From Roseithermus sacchariphilus (GTDB taxonomy: Bacteria > Bacteroidota > Rhodothermia > Rhodothermales > MEBIC09517): DNA of 64,000 nucleotides. Where the stretch lies: positions 4,636,449 to 4,700,448 of the forward strand of contig CP030158.1 of the NCBI GenBank assembly GCA_003285105.1, written 5' to 3'. The notes under the pieces were generated by a model. That model was not told where the DNA came from and did no database searches. It saw only the letters and a program-made list of their open reading frames with translations. Positions 52,192 through 62,300 of the stretch are shown in pieces. A program made the translations under genes and the position numbers. The stretch's first letter is position 1. Every line of letters begins with the position of its first letter.

Positions 52192-52902
52192 TTACGAAGC
52201 GCTCTCCTGGCCGTTCTTCTTCTCGGCGCCCCAGCCCCTCTGCGGCCGCAGGACGTTGTCGATCAGCCCGTAGTCCCGGGCTTCCTCGGCGCTGAGCCAG
52301 TAGTCCCGGTCGGCATCCTTCTCGATCTGCTCGGCCGTCTTGCCGGTGTGGAGCGCCAGGATCTCGAAGAGCCGCTTCTTGATCCACAGGATCTCGTTGA
52401 CCTGCACCTCGATGTCGGCGGCCTGGCCCTGGGCTCCGCTGGAGGGCTGATGCAGCATGATGCGCGAGTTCGGCAGCGCCGCGCGTTTGCCCTCCGAGCC
52501 GGCAGCCAGCAGCACCGACCCCATCGACGCCGCCAGGCCGACGCAGATCGTCGAGACGGGGCACGAGACCCATTGCATGGTGTCGTACACGGCCAGCCCG
52601 CTGTAGACGATGCCGCCGGGGGAGTTGATGTAGACGTTGATGCCGCGGTCCGGGTCTTCGCTGGCCAGGTAGAGCAACTGGGCCACGGCCAGGTTGGCGA
52701 TCTGGTCGTTGATCGGCGTGCCGATGATGATGACCCGGTCCTTCAGCAAGCGGCTGAAGATGTCATAGGCCCGCTCGCCCCGGGTCGTCTGCTCGACGAC
52801 CATCGGCACCAGCGCGCCCATCGGCTGCTCGCGGAAGGGACCGCTGTAGATGTCACCGGGCAGCCGGGCGCTCCGGGCAAACTTTATGAAATCATCCAGC
52901 AT
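52192..52902 (-). CDS. clpP: ATP-dependent Clp protease proteolytic subunit ClpP
   Basis: A 236-residue serine protease subunit that forms the tetradecameric chamber fed by ClpX or ClpA. The catalytic triad is visible: Ser126 in GLAASMGS, His151 in MLHQPS and Asp200 in DRDYWLS, with the family spacing (25 and 49 residues). It follows the trigger factor gene, an order conserved in many bacteria; clpX is not next to it here. A terminator lies downstream. Confidence 0.97.
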   Translation of the reverse strand: MLDDFIKFARSARLPGDIYSGPFREQPMGALVPMVVEQTTRGERAYDIFSRLLKDRVIIIGTPINDQIANLAVAQLLYLASEDPDRGINVYINSPGGIVYSGLAVYDTMQWVSCPVSTICVGLAASMGSVLLAAGSEGKRAALPNSRIMLHQPSSGAQGQAADIEVQVNEILWIKKRLFEILALHTGKTAEQIEKDADRDYWLSAEEARDYGLIDNVLRPQRGWGAEKKNGQESAS

Positions 52903-53016
52903 AGGTCGTATGACAATCGGTTCGGGCGGAAAAGGGCGTGCAGGGTGCTACCGTAGCGCTTCGGCGCGGGTTCCTCGCCGGGCCGTGCCACCGGGCTCCT
53001 GCCGGGATGCCCGGGC

Positions 53017-54510
53017 TCAGGCCGAGGTCTCTTCTTCGGCCGCCGGCGCCTCCGGCTCGGTGCCCGCCTCGGTGCCTGCCGCTGCATCCGCCTCGGCGTC
53101 CGCTTCGGTGCCCGTCTCGGCGTCGGACGCCGTCGTCTGCGCCGCCGTCTGCGCCGCCGTCTGCGCCGCCGCGTCGGCTTCGCGCCGGGCTTTCATCGCC
53201 TCCACGAAGCCGTCCTGGTCCGTATCGATCACGCGGAACCGCTCCAGGAGGGCGTCGAACACCTTCCGGCTCAGCAGCCGCTGCTCGACCTGATCCATCA
53301 GTTCCGGCATGGACTGGTAGAACTGCCGCATCTGCGCCGGTGTGATGGCGTCGTTGTCCCCGACCATCTCCTCGAAGAAGGCGTCGTAGTCGGCATCGGT
53401 GACCGCCAGCCCTTCCTGCTCCACGACCTTGTCGCGGATCAGCATCCAGCGGGCCTGGTTTTCGGCCTCGCCGCGGTTGGCGGCGCGGAAGGCGCGCTCG
53501 TCGAAGCCCTCGGGCAGCTGGTTGTCGTTGCGCTGCTTGACGTCCCGGACGAAGGCGTCGAGGAAAAACTCGATGGCCGCCTCGGGAATGGGGAAGGGGT
53601 GGAGTGCCAGGAGTTGCTCGATGATCTGGCTCTCCAGCAGCTCACGGGATTGCTTGGCCCAGGCGTCCTGCATCTCCTTGCGGATGGCCTCGCGCAGTTC
53701 CTCCTCGGTCTGGAGCCGATCCCAGGACACCTCTCGCACGAAGGCCTCATCCACCTCGGGCAGGTCCAGGCGCTTGACTTCCTTGACCGTCACCTCGTAG
53801 ACGCGGGCGCCGGTGCTCTTGTCCGGCCGCTCCAGCACCCCTTCCTCCTCGTCCTCGTCCGGAAGCGTGACGCGCACGGTGGCGCCCGCTTTTTTGCCCT
53901 TGAGCGCTTGCCGGAGTTCCTCGAAGACGCGCTCCTCGTTCAGGAAGAAGGAGACATCCTCCTCTTTCTCCCCGATGATGGGCATCCCACCTTCGAGGCG
54001 CTGCATGTCGACCACGACGAGGTCGTCCTCACCGGCCGGCTCGTCCACCGGCAGCAGGTCGGCCCGGTCCCGGCGCAACTCTTCGATCTGCTGGTCCACC
54101 TCTTCGTCGCTCACCTCACGGACGAGGCGGTAGATCTCCGTACCGGACAGGTCGGCCAGTTCGAACGTGGGGCGCACGCCGAACCGGATCCGGGCGTGCA
54201 GATCCCGGTCCAGGCCGAAGTCGAGGTGGATCAGTTGCGGCTGGCCGAAGACGTCGTAGGCCTCATTGCCGGCGATGGTGTCCTCGTAGGCGCGCTGCAC
54301 CGCTTCCTCGGCGACCCCGTAGGCGATGACGTCCCCGTACATCTTGCGGACGAGCGACATGGGCACCTTGCCGGGGCGGAAGCCTTTCATCGTGGTCCGC
54401 GCGCGCTGGGCCCGGAGGGCTTTGTCCAGGTCGGGCGCCAGATCGGCGGCCGGGGCGGTGATATCCAGCTCGTACTCCACCTCGTTGAGCTGCTTTATCG
54501 TGGTCTCCAT
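53017..54510 (-). CDS. tig: Trigger factor (ribosome-bound chaperone and prolyl isomerase)
   Basis: A 497-residue protein. The N-terminal ribosome-binding domain has signature MKGFRPGKVPMSLVRKMYG near residues 41-59. The PPIase domain (about 150-245) is followed by the helical C-terminal domain (about 250-435, containing HPFPIPEAAIEFFLDAF). The tail after about 437 is low complexity, Ala/Gln/Thr/Glu-rich, and includes three exact 12-bp repeats. The tail is acidic and not part of the conserved fold. It stands 114 bp upstream of clpP. No Shine-Dalgarno precedes the ATG. Confidence 0.97.
   Translation of the reverse strand: METTIKQLNEVEYELDITAPAADLAPDLDKALRAQRARTTMKGFRPGKVPMSLVRKMYGDVIAYGVAEEAVQRAYEDTIAGNEAYDVFGQPQLIHLDFGLDRDLHARIRFGVRPTFELADLSGTEIYRLVREVSDEEVDQQIEELRRDRADLLPVDEPAGEDDLVVVDMQRLEGGMPIIGEKEEDVSFFLNEERVFEELRQALKGKKAGATVRVTLPDEDEEEGVLERPDKSTGARVYEVTVKEVKRLDLPEVDEAFVREVSWDRLQTEEELREAIRKEMQDAWAKQSRELLESQIIEQLLALHPFPIPEAAIEFFLDAFVRDVKQRNDNQLPEGFDERAFRAANRGEAENQARWMLIRDKVVEQEGLAVTDADYDAFFEEMVGDNDAITPAQMRQFYQSMPELMDQVEQRLLSRKVFDALLERFRVIDTDQDGFVEAMKARREADAAAQTAAQTAAQTTASDAETGTEADAEADAAAGTEAGTEPEAPAAEEETSA
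53135..53170 (-). repeat. Three 12-bp repeats in the acidic tail of tig
   Basis: GTCTGCGCCGCC occurs at 53135, 53147 and 53159 in tandem, encoding AAQT repeats of the trigger-factor tail. Prone to slippage without frame change. Confidence 0.7.
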
Positions 54511-54923
54511 AACGCGTTGGGTTCGGTCTTCAGGTCATCATGAGGCCCCGCCCCGGCTCCGGGGCCACGGCACGGGCGCCTGTGGAACATGCCGCGTCCC
54601 GACCGGGACACAAACGGGCACCGCCGGACCAGGCGCCCGGCGGTGTCCAGAGAACAAGGCGCTTTGAATCCGCCCGTTCCGGCCGGGTTCCGTCCGCGCC
54701 GGCCGGAACGGCCGCGTCTGGCAGGCCACCGTCCACTTTCAAGCAATCTCCGTCTGCCGCCACGCCGCCGCTCAGGCGAGGATGTCCCGCAGCGCGTTCG
54801 GCCGCATCTCCCCGAAGCAGCACCGCCACCCCGCACGGCAGGACGGGGCGGCGGTGCTCGCGTGGGGACGTCGGGGCGCGCGGCGCGGGGGCCGTAGCCG
54901 GGGAGGCCACGCAACCGGAGAGG
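54511..54923. other. 413-bp GC-rich gap between tig and the duplicated-domain gene
   Basis: No gene is supported. It contains two strong hairpins. One is CCGTTCCGGCCGG at 54674-54686 pairing with 54699-54711 (13 bp, 12-nt loop). The other is 54820-54857, a 14-bp stem complete in minus-strand RNA through a G-U pair, which may end the upstream gene. The promoter of tig should also lie here but I see no clear motif. Confidence 0.55.
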
Positions 54924-56276
54924 CTACAGCGAAGCGAGGGCGTCCAGGTCCACCCGTTCCAGGGCCGCCTTCACGACCTCCATCCCGGCGCCGAATGCCT
55001 CGGCCGAGACGACGAAGCGCTGGGCCACGATGACCTGCATCGACGCGCTCGTCCGGCCATCCTCGTTGCGGAACTCCTCGTAGGCCGGATAGCCCCGGTA
55101 GGTGGTGGTCCGCTCATACCCGGTCTCGTCCTCCGTCTCGATCTGCGTGGTGAGCCAGCCGTAGCTCATCATGGCGATGCCCTGGAGCGAGCCGAGGTCG
55201 GTGATCATGAGGTGGAGGCGGATTTCATCGTCGTCGCTGCGGTACGTGGCGTCGGCCGAGGAGGTGGTGATGCCCAGGGCGGTGCCCTTCTGCCCCTCCA
55301 CGTCCAGGCGGGTCAGCCCGTCGACTCGCTCGGGCAGCAGCGCCTTCAGCGCGCGGAAGTCCGCCACCTCCACGGCGCCCGTCGTTCCGTAGGCGGAGCG
55401 CAGGCTGTCCGCCGTGCCCTGCATGGCGCGGGCATTCTGTTCCTGCAGGGCGATGGCTTCGTCGGACAGGCCGTAGGTGCGCAGCTCGTTCAGCCGCTGG
55501 AGGTCGACCGCCCCGACGGCCGCCTTCAGCTCGTCCAGCGAGACGCCATCGCCGTTGGCGGCCACGGCGAAACGCTGGGCGACGATCACCTGAAAGGCCG
55601 CCTCGGTCTCGCCCCCGCGCTGCTTCAGCGACTCGAAGGCCGGGAAGCCCTCGAACGTCGTGGTCCGCTCGAAGCCCTCCTCCGTCTCGATGTTGACCTC
55701 GGTCATGAGCCAGGCATAGCCGAAGAGGGCGACGGACTGCATCGAGCCGAGGTCGATGATGGAGAGTTCGATGCGCCGGTCGCCGCTGCCGTAGGTGGCC
55801 TGGGCCTGGGACATGCTGATGCCGTAGGCCTGGGTGGTCTCGCCGGAGTCGTCGGTGCGGGCGAGGCCGGCGGCGCGGTCCGGCAGCAGCGCCTGGAGGT
55901 CGCGGAACGGCACCGGCTCGACGGCGGCCCCGCCGGCGTACCCGGCCCCGTAGAGGCCGATCATGGCCGTCTCCAGCTCGCGCATGCCGGCGTTCTGCCG
56001 GGTGCCCTCGGCGGCCGCCTTCTCCCCGAAGACCCGCGTCATGGCCCGGTCGATGTAGCCGTCCACGGCCCGGTCGACCGCCCGGTCGACGGCTTCATCG
56101 ACGGCCTCTTCGGCCTTGCGTTCGATGGCGTTCTCGACGGACTGGGTAGCCCGCTTCTTGAGTCGTTTCAGCAGTTGCGCCTCCGCCTCCGGGGGGACGG
56201 CGGCCAGCAGCAGCAGGGCCAGCATCAACAGCCCGGCGCGTTTGAGTCCTGTCAGATTCATGGCGTTCGGATTCAT
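54924..56276 (-). CDS. Secreted protein with two homologous domains, unknown function
   Basis: A 450-residue exported protein. The signal peptide is at about 12-34 (LLMLALLLLAAVPPEAEAQ). It is followed by a charged helix (KRATQSVENAIERKAEEAVDEAVDRAVDR, with repeated VDRAVD). Two copies of a domain of about 145 residues follow, the first around residues 118-260 and the second to the end. Shared motifs are DRAAGLARTDDSG/ERVDGLTRLDVEG, IIDLGSMQS/ITDLGSLQG, GFERTTTFEGFPAFE/GYERTTTYRGYPAYE and VIVAQRFAV/VIVAQRFVV. I do not recognise the family. Start at 56276 or the in-frame ATG at 56261. Confidence 0.78.
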   Translation of the reverse strand: MNPNAMNLTGLKRAGLLMLALLLLAAVPPEAEAQLLKRLKKRATQSVENAIERKAEEAVDEAVDRAVDRAVDGYIDRAMTRVFGEKAAAEGTRQNAGMRELETAMIGLYGAGYAGGAAVEPVPFRDLQALLPDRAAGLARTDDSGETTQAYGISMSQAQATYGSGDRRIELSIIDLGSMQSVALFGYAWLMTEVNIETEEGFERTTTFEGFPAFESLKQRGGETEAAFQVIVAQRFAVAANGDGVSLDELKAAVGAVDLQRLNELRTYGLSDEAIALQEQNARAMQGTADSLRSAYGTTGAVEVADFRALKALLPERVDGLTRLDVEGQKGTALGITTSSADATYRSDDDEIRLHLMITDLGSLQGIAMMSYGWLTTQIETEDETGYERTTTYRGYPAYEEFRNEDGRTSASMQVIVAQRFVVSAEAFGAGMEVVKAALERVDLDALASL

Positions 56277-56401
56277 GGCGTTCGCGCGCTCGTGGTTTCG
56301 CTTCGCTCGGAAGCCGTGGACGATCAGGAGACGACCGCCATACCCCGACGGCCCTCATATAAAATATCGAAAAAGGCAGAGATGATCGGACAGGTCCTCG
56401 T

Positions 56402-57682
56402 TCAGGCATCCGGCAGGTCGCGGTGATAGAGGGCCCGGTCGTTGGGCAGGTCCTCTCCCTGCCAGATGCGCCGGGCCGTCCAGTCGGCCGGCGGGTCGGT
56501 CCAGAAGGGATCATCGGGCGGCAGACCGAGCGGGAGGAAGACGACGCTGCACAGGTAGAGGCTGCCGGTGGAGATATAGCCCTCGGCGAGGTCGGGCTGA
56601 TGGCCGTAGAGGCCGAGGCGCAGCCACCCGTCGGCGTCGAACAGATCGCCGGCCTGCATCGTGCGGCGGATGACGGCGGTGAGGCCGCTGCGCACCTGGG
56701 CGGGCGTAACGCCCTCGGGCAGGTCGCGGCGCAGCGCCATCTGGGCCAGGAGCTGGAATGCGCCGAAGCGGTAGGTGATGGAGCGGCCGATGGGCGGGTA
56801 GGTGCCGTCCGGCGCGATGAGGCGCTCCAGGATGGCGGCATAGCGCCGGCTGATGACCTGCTGCCGCGCCCGCATCGCCGCGTAGCGCCCGTCCTCGGCC
56901 GCGACCACGTCCAGGATGTCGAGCAGGAAGGGGTGGATGACGAAGCTGTTGTAATAGTCCCAGTGGAACTCCGGCCCGTCGCTGTAGTGGCCGTCGCCGA
57001 GGTACCACTCCTGCATCTTGCGCAGGGCCAGATCCACCCGCACGCGGTCCCACGGCTGCCCCATGCGCGCCAGCGCGGCCTCGACCATGGCGGTGAAGAG
57101 GATCCAGTTGTTGTAGGCCGGACGGATGACGCGGGTCGAGGTCAGCGCCTCGGCGAGGTGGCGCTGCGTGGCGGCGTCGAGGTCGGCCCAGAGCACCTGC
57201 GGCGCGCGGAGGATGGCGTGCGCGAGGAACGCGGCGTCGACGAGGGGCTGGCCGCCCTCGGTGAAGTTCATGCGGTCCGGCGAGGCGGGGTCGACGGCCC
57301 GCGTCATCCCCTCCTGTGCCTGGCGCAGCAGCCGGGCCCGTAGCGACCCCTCGGCGGTGCCGTCCGGCGGCAGCGCCAGCCACGGGGCGATCCCGGCCAT
57401 CGTCCGCCCGAAGGCTTCCAGGTGGGTGACGGCCGCGCGGTCGCGGTCGGCTCCGGGCTTCGTCTCCACCGGCATCTGCGCCCTGAGGCGGCCGGCGGCC
57501 AGATGCTCCAGCACCGGCTGCACGATCCGCACCATCGTCTCGATCCAGTACGCGCGGTCCTCGGCCGCCGTGGCGGGCCGCGCACCCCGGATCGCAGATG
57601 CATCTTGCAGCGCAGGAACGCCCGGAAGCGAACCGCCCAGACCGAACCAGCCGAGGTTTTTGAGAAAGGAGCGACGGCGCAT
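56402..57682 (-). CDS. DUF2264 family protein (alpha/alpha-barrel, Tat-type signal)
   Basis: A 426-residue protein. The N-terminus MRRRSFLKNLGWFGLGG is a Tat-type signal. The body matches DUF2264: YWIETMVRIVQPVLEHLAAGRL, RPAYNNWILFTAMVEAAL, YLGDGHYSDGPEFHWDYYNSFVIHPFLLD and EGYISTGSLYLCSVVFLPLGLP. The fold is predicted as an alpha/alpha barrel, as in glycan-active enzymes, though activity is unproven. It follows the DUF1501 gene in the same direction and fits a polymer-degradation cluster. The start was set at the ATG before the Arg-rich Tat motif, discarding a longer open frame through a repeat. Confidence 0.9.
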   Translation of the reverse strand: MRRRSFLKNLGWFGLGGSLPGVPALQDASAIRGARPATAAEDRAYWIETMVRIVQPVLEHLAAGRLRAQMPVETKPGADRDRAAVTHLEAFGRTMAGIAPWLALPPDGTAEGSLRARLLRQAQEGMTRAVDPASPDRMNFTEGGQPLVDAAFLAHAILRAPQVLWADLDAATQRHLAEALTSTRVIRPAYNNWILFTAMVEAALARMGQPWDRVRVDLALRKMQEWYLGDGHYSDGPEFHWDYYNSFVIHPFLLDILDVVAAEDGRYAAMRARQQVISRRYAAILERLIAPDGTYPPIGRSITYRFGAFQLLAQMALRRDLPEGVTPAQVRSGLTAVIRRTMQAGDLFDADGWLRLGLYGHQPDLAEGYISTGSLYLCSVVFLPLGLPPDDPFWTDPPADWTARRIWQGEDLPNDRALYHRDLPDA

Positions 57683-57743
57683 GGGGAAGGGGAACGATGG
57701 GATGGGTTCAGAGGAAGCACACAAGCCGGCGGCAGGAGGCACG

Positions 57744-57809
57744 GTCGATGGGCGAAGGTCGAAGATCGAACTACCGACAGCGTTTCCCGTCCGCTCTTCG
57801 GCCTTCGAC
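57744..57809. repeat. GTCGAAG heptamer element, inverted form
   Basis: Four heptamers (GTCGATG, GGCGAAG, GTCGAAG, ATCGAAC; 57744-57771), a 10-bp spacer and then GTTTCCCGTCCGCTCTTCG with opposite-strand units to about 57809. Located between two minus-strand genes. Confidence 0.8.
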
Positions 57810-57819
57810 TCACACGCCC

Positions 57820-59280
57820 TCACGCCAGGATCGGCTTCACGACGTGGCCGTGGACGTCGGTGAGGCGATAGCGACGGCCCTGGTGCTTGAAGGTCAGCCG
57901 CTCGTGGTCGATGCCCAGCAGGTAGAGCAGCGTCGCCTGAAAATCATGGACGTGGACGGGGTCGCGGACGATGTTGTAGCCGAACTCGTCCGTCTCGCCG
58001 TAGACGAAGCCGCGCTTGACGCCGCCGCCGGCCATCCAGACGGTGAAGCAGCGCGGGTGATGGTCGCGGCCGTAGTTGGTGGCCGTGAGTTTGCCCTGCG
58101 AGTAGTTCGTCCGCCCGAACTCCCCTCCCCAGACGACGAGCGTGTCATCGAGCAGGCCGCGCTGCTTGAGGTCGATGACGAGCGCCGCCGAAGCCTGATC
58201 GACGCTGCGGGTCATGATCTGGATGTCCTCGGGGAGGTTGCCGTGCTGGTCCCAGCCCTGGTGGTAGAGTTGAATGAAGCGCACGTCCCGCTCGGCCAGG
58301 CGGCGGGCCAGCAGGCAGTTGGCGGCGAAGGTACCGGGCCTGCGGGCCTCCTCGCCGTACAGCTCGAAGGTCGAGTCCGGCTCGCCCGAGAGGTCCATCA
58401 CGTCGGGCACGGACGTCTGCATGCGATAGGCCATCTCGTACTGGGCGATGCGCGTGTCGATCTCGGGGTCCATCACCTGCCGGTGCTGGTGGTGATGCAA
58501 CTCCCGCAGCGCATCGAGCATCCGGCGGCGGCTCGTGGTGCCGAGGCCGGGGGGGTCGTTGAGGTAGAGCACGGGGTCCTTGCCGCTGCGGAACTGCACG
58601 CCCTGGTGCAGCGAGGGCAGGAACCCCGGCCCCCACAGGCGCGAGTAGAGCGGCTGCCCGCCTTCCCGGGCACGCGAGAGCAGCACGATGAAAGCCGGGA
58701 GGTTCTCGTTCATCGAGCCCAGCCCGTAGCTCAGCCACGAGCCCATGCTGGGCCGCCCGGCCTGCTGCGAGCCGGTCTGGAAGAAGGTGATCGCCGGGTC
58801 GTGGTTGATCGCCTCGGTATGCATGGATGTGACGACACACAGATCGTCGACAATCCGGGCCGTGTAGGGCAACAGTTCGCTCACCCAGAGGCCGCTCTTG
58901 CCGTGCCGCGCGAAGTCGAACTGCGAGCCCGCCATCGGGAACGACTTCTGGTTGGCCGTCATGCCGGTAAGCCGCTGGCCTCCCCGTACCGAGGGCGGCA
59001 GCTCCTCGCCGTTGCGCTCCCGCAGGAGCGGCTTGTAGTCGAACAGCTCCAACTGCGACGGCCCGCCGCTCTGGAACAGGTAGATGATGCGTCTGGCCCG
59101 GGGCACGACGTGAGGGCGGTCCAGGATACCGCCCGTGCTCGCCGCCGACCCTGCCGAACCGGCCAGCAGACCGAGCGGGTTCAGCAGCGACGCCAGCGCC
59201 GCCGCGCCAAGGCCAAGGCTCGTCCGGCTCAGAAAATGCCGCCGGGTGCTGAGGTAGCGAATGTCTTCAGGGACGGGCAT
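57820..59280 (-). CDS. DUF1501 family protein
   Basis: A 486-residue protein with a Tat-like signal ([23 protein letters not shown]). The DUF1501 pattern is clear: [106 protein letters not shown] and the C-terminal [23 protein letters not shown]. This is an alkaline-phosphatase-like (sulfatase superfamily) fold, with His and Asp residues placed as metal ligands. The family is nearly always paired with a PSD1/DUF1553 cytochrome, as it is here. Substrate unknown. Confidence 0.94.
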   Translation of the reverse strand: MPVPEDIRYLSTRRHFLSRTSLGLGAAALASLLNPLGLLAGSAGSAASTGGILDRPHVVPRARRIIYLFQSGGPSQLELFDYKPLLRERNGEELPPSVRGGQRLTGMTANQKSFPMAGSQFDFARHGKSGLWVSELLPYTARIVDDLCVVTSMHTEAINHDPAITFFQTGSQQAGRPSMGSWLSYGLGSMNENLPAFIVLLSRAREGGQPLYSRLWGPGFLPSLHQGVQFRSGKDPVLYLNDPPGLGTTSRRRMLDALRELHHHQHRQVMDPEIDTRIAQYEMAYRMQTSVPDVMDLSGEPDSTFELYGEEARRPGTFAANCLLARRLAERDVRFIQLYHQGWDQHGNLPEDIQIMTRSVDQASAALVIDLKQRGLLDDTLVVWGGEFGRTNYSQGKLTATNYGRDHHPRCFTVWMAGGGVKRGFVYGETDEFGYNIVRDPVHVHDFQATLLYLLGIDHERLTFKHQGRRYRLTDVHGHVVKPILA

Positions 59281-59292
59281 GGGGTCGGGAAT

Positions 59293-59341
59293 GTCGAGGG
59301 GCGAATGTCGAGGGGCGAATGTCGAAGGACGGACGGGAAAC
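59293..59341 (+). repeat. GTCGAAG heptamer element, direct form
   Basis: Five heptamers (GTCGAGG, GGCGAAT, GTCGAGG, GGCGAAT, GTCGAAG) followed directly by GACGGACGGGAAAC. That tail is the reverse complement of the GTTTCCCGTCCG found in the inverted copies. It sits 12 bp from the DUF1501 start codon. Confidence 0.8.
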
Positions 59342-59377
59342 CCTGCAGGTAACCGACCTGCGTCCTCCGCGCTTACC

Positions 59378-62300
59378 TTATCGCACCATCACCGAGGCAT
59401 CGACGTTCATGATCGTGTTGGCGACGACGGTGTAGGCGGCGACGGTGACCGGGTCGAGGCTTTCGTCGCGGGGGTGCTCGCCGACGCCGAGCAGGGCCAG
59501 GGCCGCGGCCTCGTCGGCGGCGAAGGTTTCCTGCTCGGCCGCGTAGAGGGCGGTCAGCGTAGCGCGCTCGGCCGCGTCGGGGTAGCGGCTGGTGAGCAGG
59601 CGGAAGGCATAGGTGATCCGCGCCTCCGGCGTGGTACCGCCTTCCCGCACGGCGCGCTCGGCCAGCATCCGCGCGGCCTCGACGACCTGCGGGTCGTTGA
59701 GCAGGACGAGCGCCTGCAGCGGGGTGTTGGTACTCTGCCGGCGGACCGTGCAGAAGTTGCGCTCGGCGGCGTCGAAGCTGATCATCGAGGGCGGCGGGCT
59801 CGTGCGCTTCCAGATGGTGTAGAGGCTGCGCCGGTAGAGCTTATCGCCCGTGTCCGGCACGTACTCGGTCGCGTTGCGCGTGGCCAGCTCTTTCCACAGC
59901 CCCGGCGGCTGGTACGGCTTCACCGGCGGGCCGCCGATGGTGCGCACGAGCAGCCCGCTGGCCGCCAGCACGTGGTCCCGCATCTGCTCGGCCGTCAGGC
60001 GGCGGGCCGGGCCGCGGGCGAGCCATTCGTTGTTCGGATCCGCCTGCCGCATCGCCGCATCGGCCACGGAAGCCTGACGGTACGTGGCGGAGGTGAGGAT
60101 CAGCCGGTGAAGCGCCTTGAGGTCCCACCCGTTGTCACGGAACCAGACGGCCAGCCAGTCCAGCAGCTCGGGGTGCGTCGGCAGGGCGCCCTGATTGCCG
60201 AAGTCCTCCGGCGTGGCGACGAGGCCCCGGCCGAAGTGCATCTGCCAGTAGCGGTTGACGGCCACGCGCGCCGTCAGCGGGTGGGCCGGGTCGAAGAGCC
60301 AGCGCGCCAGCCCGAGGCGGTTGGGCGGCAGGTCCTCGGGGAAGGCCAGGATCGCCTCGGGCGTGCCGGCCTCGACCCGCTCCCGCGGCGCGTCGTACGC
60401 CCCACGGGCCAGCACGAACGTCGGCCGCGGCTCGCGGCGGTCCCGCATCACCATCACCTCGGGGACGGGCGTCAGGATGGCGTTCTCCTCCCCCCGCAGC
60501 CGCGTCAGCGCCCGGAACCGCACCGGCCACACCGGATCGACGGCCGCCACGTAGTATGCCCGCAACGCCCTTTCCTGCGCCGGGGTGCGGGCGGAAGCGG
60601 CCAGCAGATCGCCCAGGGGGTCCTCCACGCCGGAGAGCACGGCCACCTCCAGCGCCGTCAGGCGCCGGTCGAAGACCCGAAACTCGTCGACCAGCGTGGC
60701 GTCGAGCCGCGGCAGGTTGGGGCCGACGAAGCCGATCCGCAGGTTTCCTTCCTCGCCCCAGTTGCGCTCGGTGCCGGTGAGGTAATCGACGCTGTGCCGG
60801 ATGCTCTTCTGCAGGTTGTCGACGACGACCTTCGTCCGTATCGGCTGGCCATCCAGGTAGAGCGTGAGGCCCTCGGCGCGGCTGGAGCCGTCGTAGGTCA
60901 TCACGAGGTGGACCCAGCGCCCGACCGGCAGCGGATCGAGCGTGCGGATCTCGATGCTGTTGTCGGGGAAGACGTGGTTGAGGCTGGCCGAGAGGGTGCC
61001 GTCTTCCAGAATCTCGCACACATAGCCGCGCTTGCCGTTCATGAGCCCGCCCGTCTTCGTCATGAGCGGGCCGGCGAGGCTATCGAGCCGGTGGACCCAC
61101 AGGCTGAGGGAAAACGGCTCGTTGCGCTCGAAGTAATAGCGATCCGGGCCCATGTCCAGCCAGCCCTCGCCGCGCAGCCGCATCGCCCGGCCGAAGCGGC
61201 CCTCGACGACCTCCGGCACCTTGTCCATGTCGCCCCAGTAATAGCCCGAGGCGGCGGGCCGGACCGTGTTGGCCAGGTCGAGGCGGTCGTCCTTGCCGGG
61301 CGTAAAGCCATCGAGCGGGTAATGCCCGACGAGTCCCTTCGGCCGGATCGCCGTGGGGCGGCGGCCCTGCTCGAGGTCGGCGAGCCAGCGTGCGTAGCCG
61401 TCGTCGTAGTCGGCATGGTCGATGGCCGTCTCCGCCTCCAGCGCGCGGATGCGGCTGCGGAGCGGCGTCAGCCGGGCCTCCGTCTCGGCATCGACGAGGG
61501 TGACGGTGGGGCTGGCCTCGCCGGCGTAGGGGATGTTGCCGAACTCGTTGACCTGGTTGAAGAAGGCGAACAGCTCGAAGTATTCCTTCTGCGACACCGG
61601 ATCGTATTTGTGGTCATGGCAGCGCGCGCACTGCATCGTCAGGCCCAGGAACGCGGTGCCGAGCGTCTGCACGCGGTCGGCGACGTACTCGACGCGGTAC
61701 TCCTCGGGCACGATGCCTCCCTCCTGGCTCTGCATGTGGTTCCGGTTGAAGCCCGTGGCCAGGATCTGCTCCTGCGTCGGCTCCGGCAACAGATCGCCGG
61801 CGAGTTGCCAGGTGACGAAGGCATCGTAGGGTAGATTCCGGTTGAAGGCGTCGATGACCCAGTCGCGCCAGGGCCACATGGTGCGCAGGCCGTCGTCCTG
61901 ATAGCCGTGGCTGTCGGCGTAGCGGGCCACGTCCAGCCACTCGGCAGCCATGTGCTCGCCGTAGGCCTCGGAGGCCAGCAGTCGGTCGACGACCCGCTCG
62001 TAAGCGTCGGGGCGGTCGTCGGCCAGGAAGGCATCGATCTCCTCGATGGTGGGCGGCAGGCCGGTCAGCGCAAAGGTCACCCGGCGGATCAGCGTTTCCC
62101 GGTCGGCTTCGGGGGAAGGCCGCCCGCCTCTTTCGCTCAGCGTCGCCCGCACGAAGCGGTCGATGTCGTTGCGCACCCATGCCTCATCGTCGACGGGAGG
62201 CGGGGCGGGCCGTTCGGGCGGGATGAAGGCCCAGTGCGGCTTGTACTCGGCCCCCTGCTCGATCCACCGGGCCAGCAGCGCGATCTCCTCGGCCGAGAGG

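Noticed and set aside
54530-54910. 126-codon minus-strand ORF in the gap upstream of tig
   Set aside because: Composition is Ala/Gly/Arg/Pro-rich with no recognisable pattern, and it spans two long hairpins.
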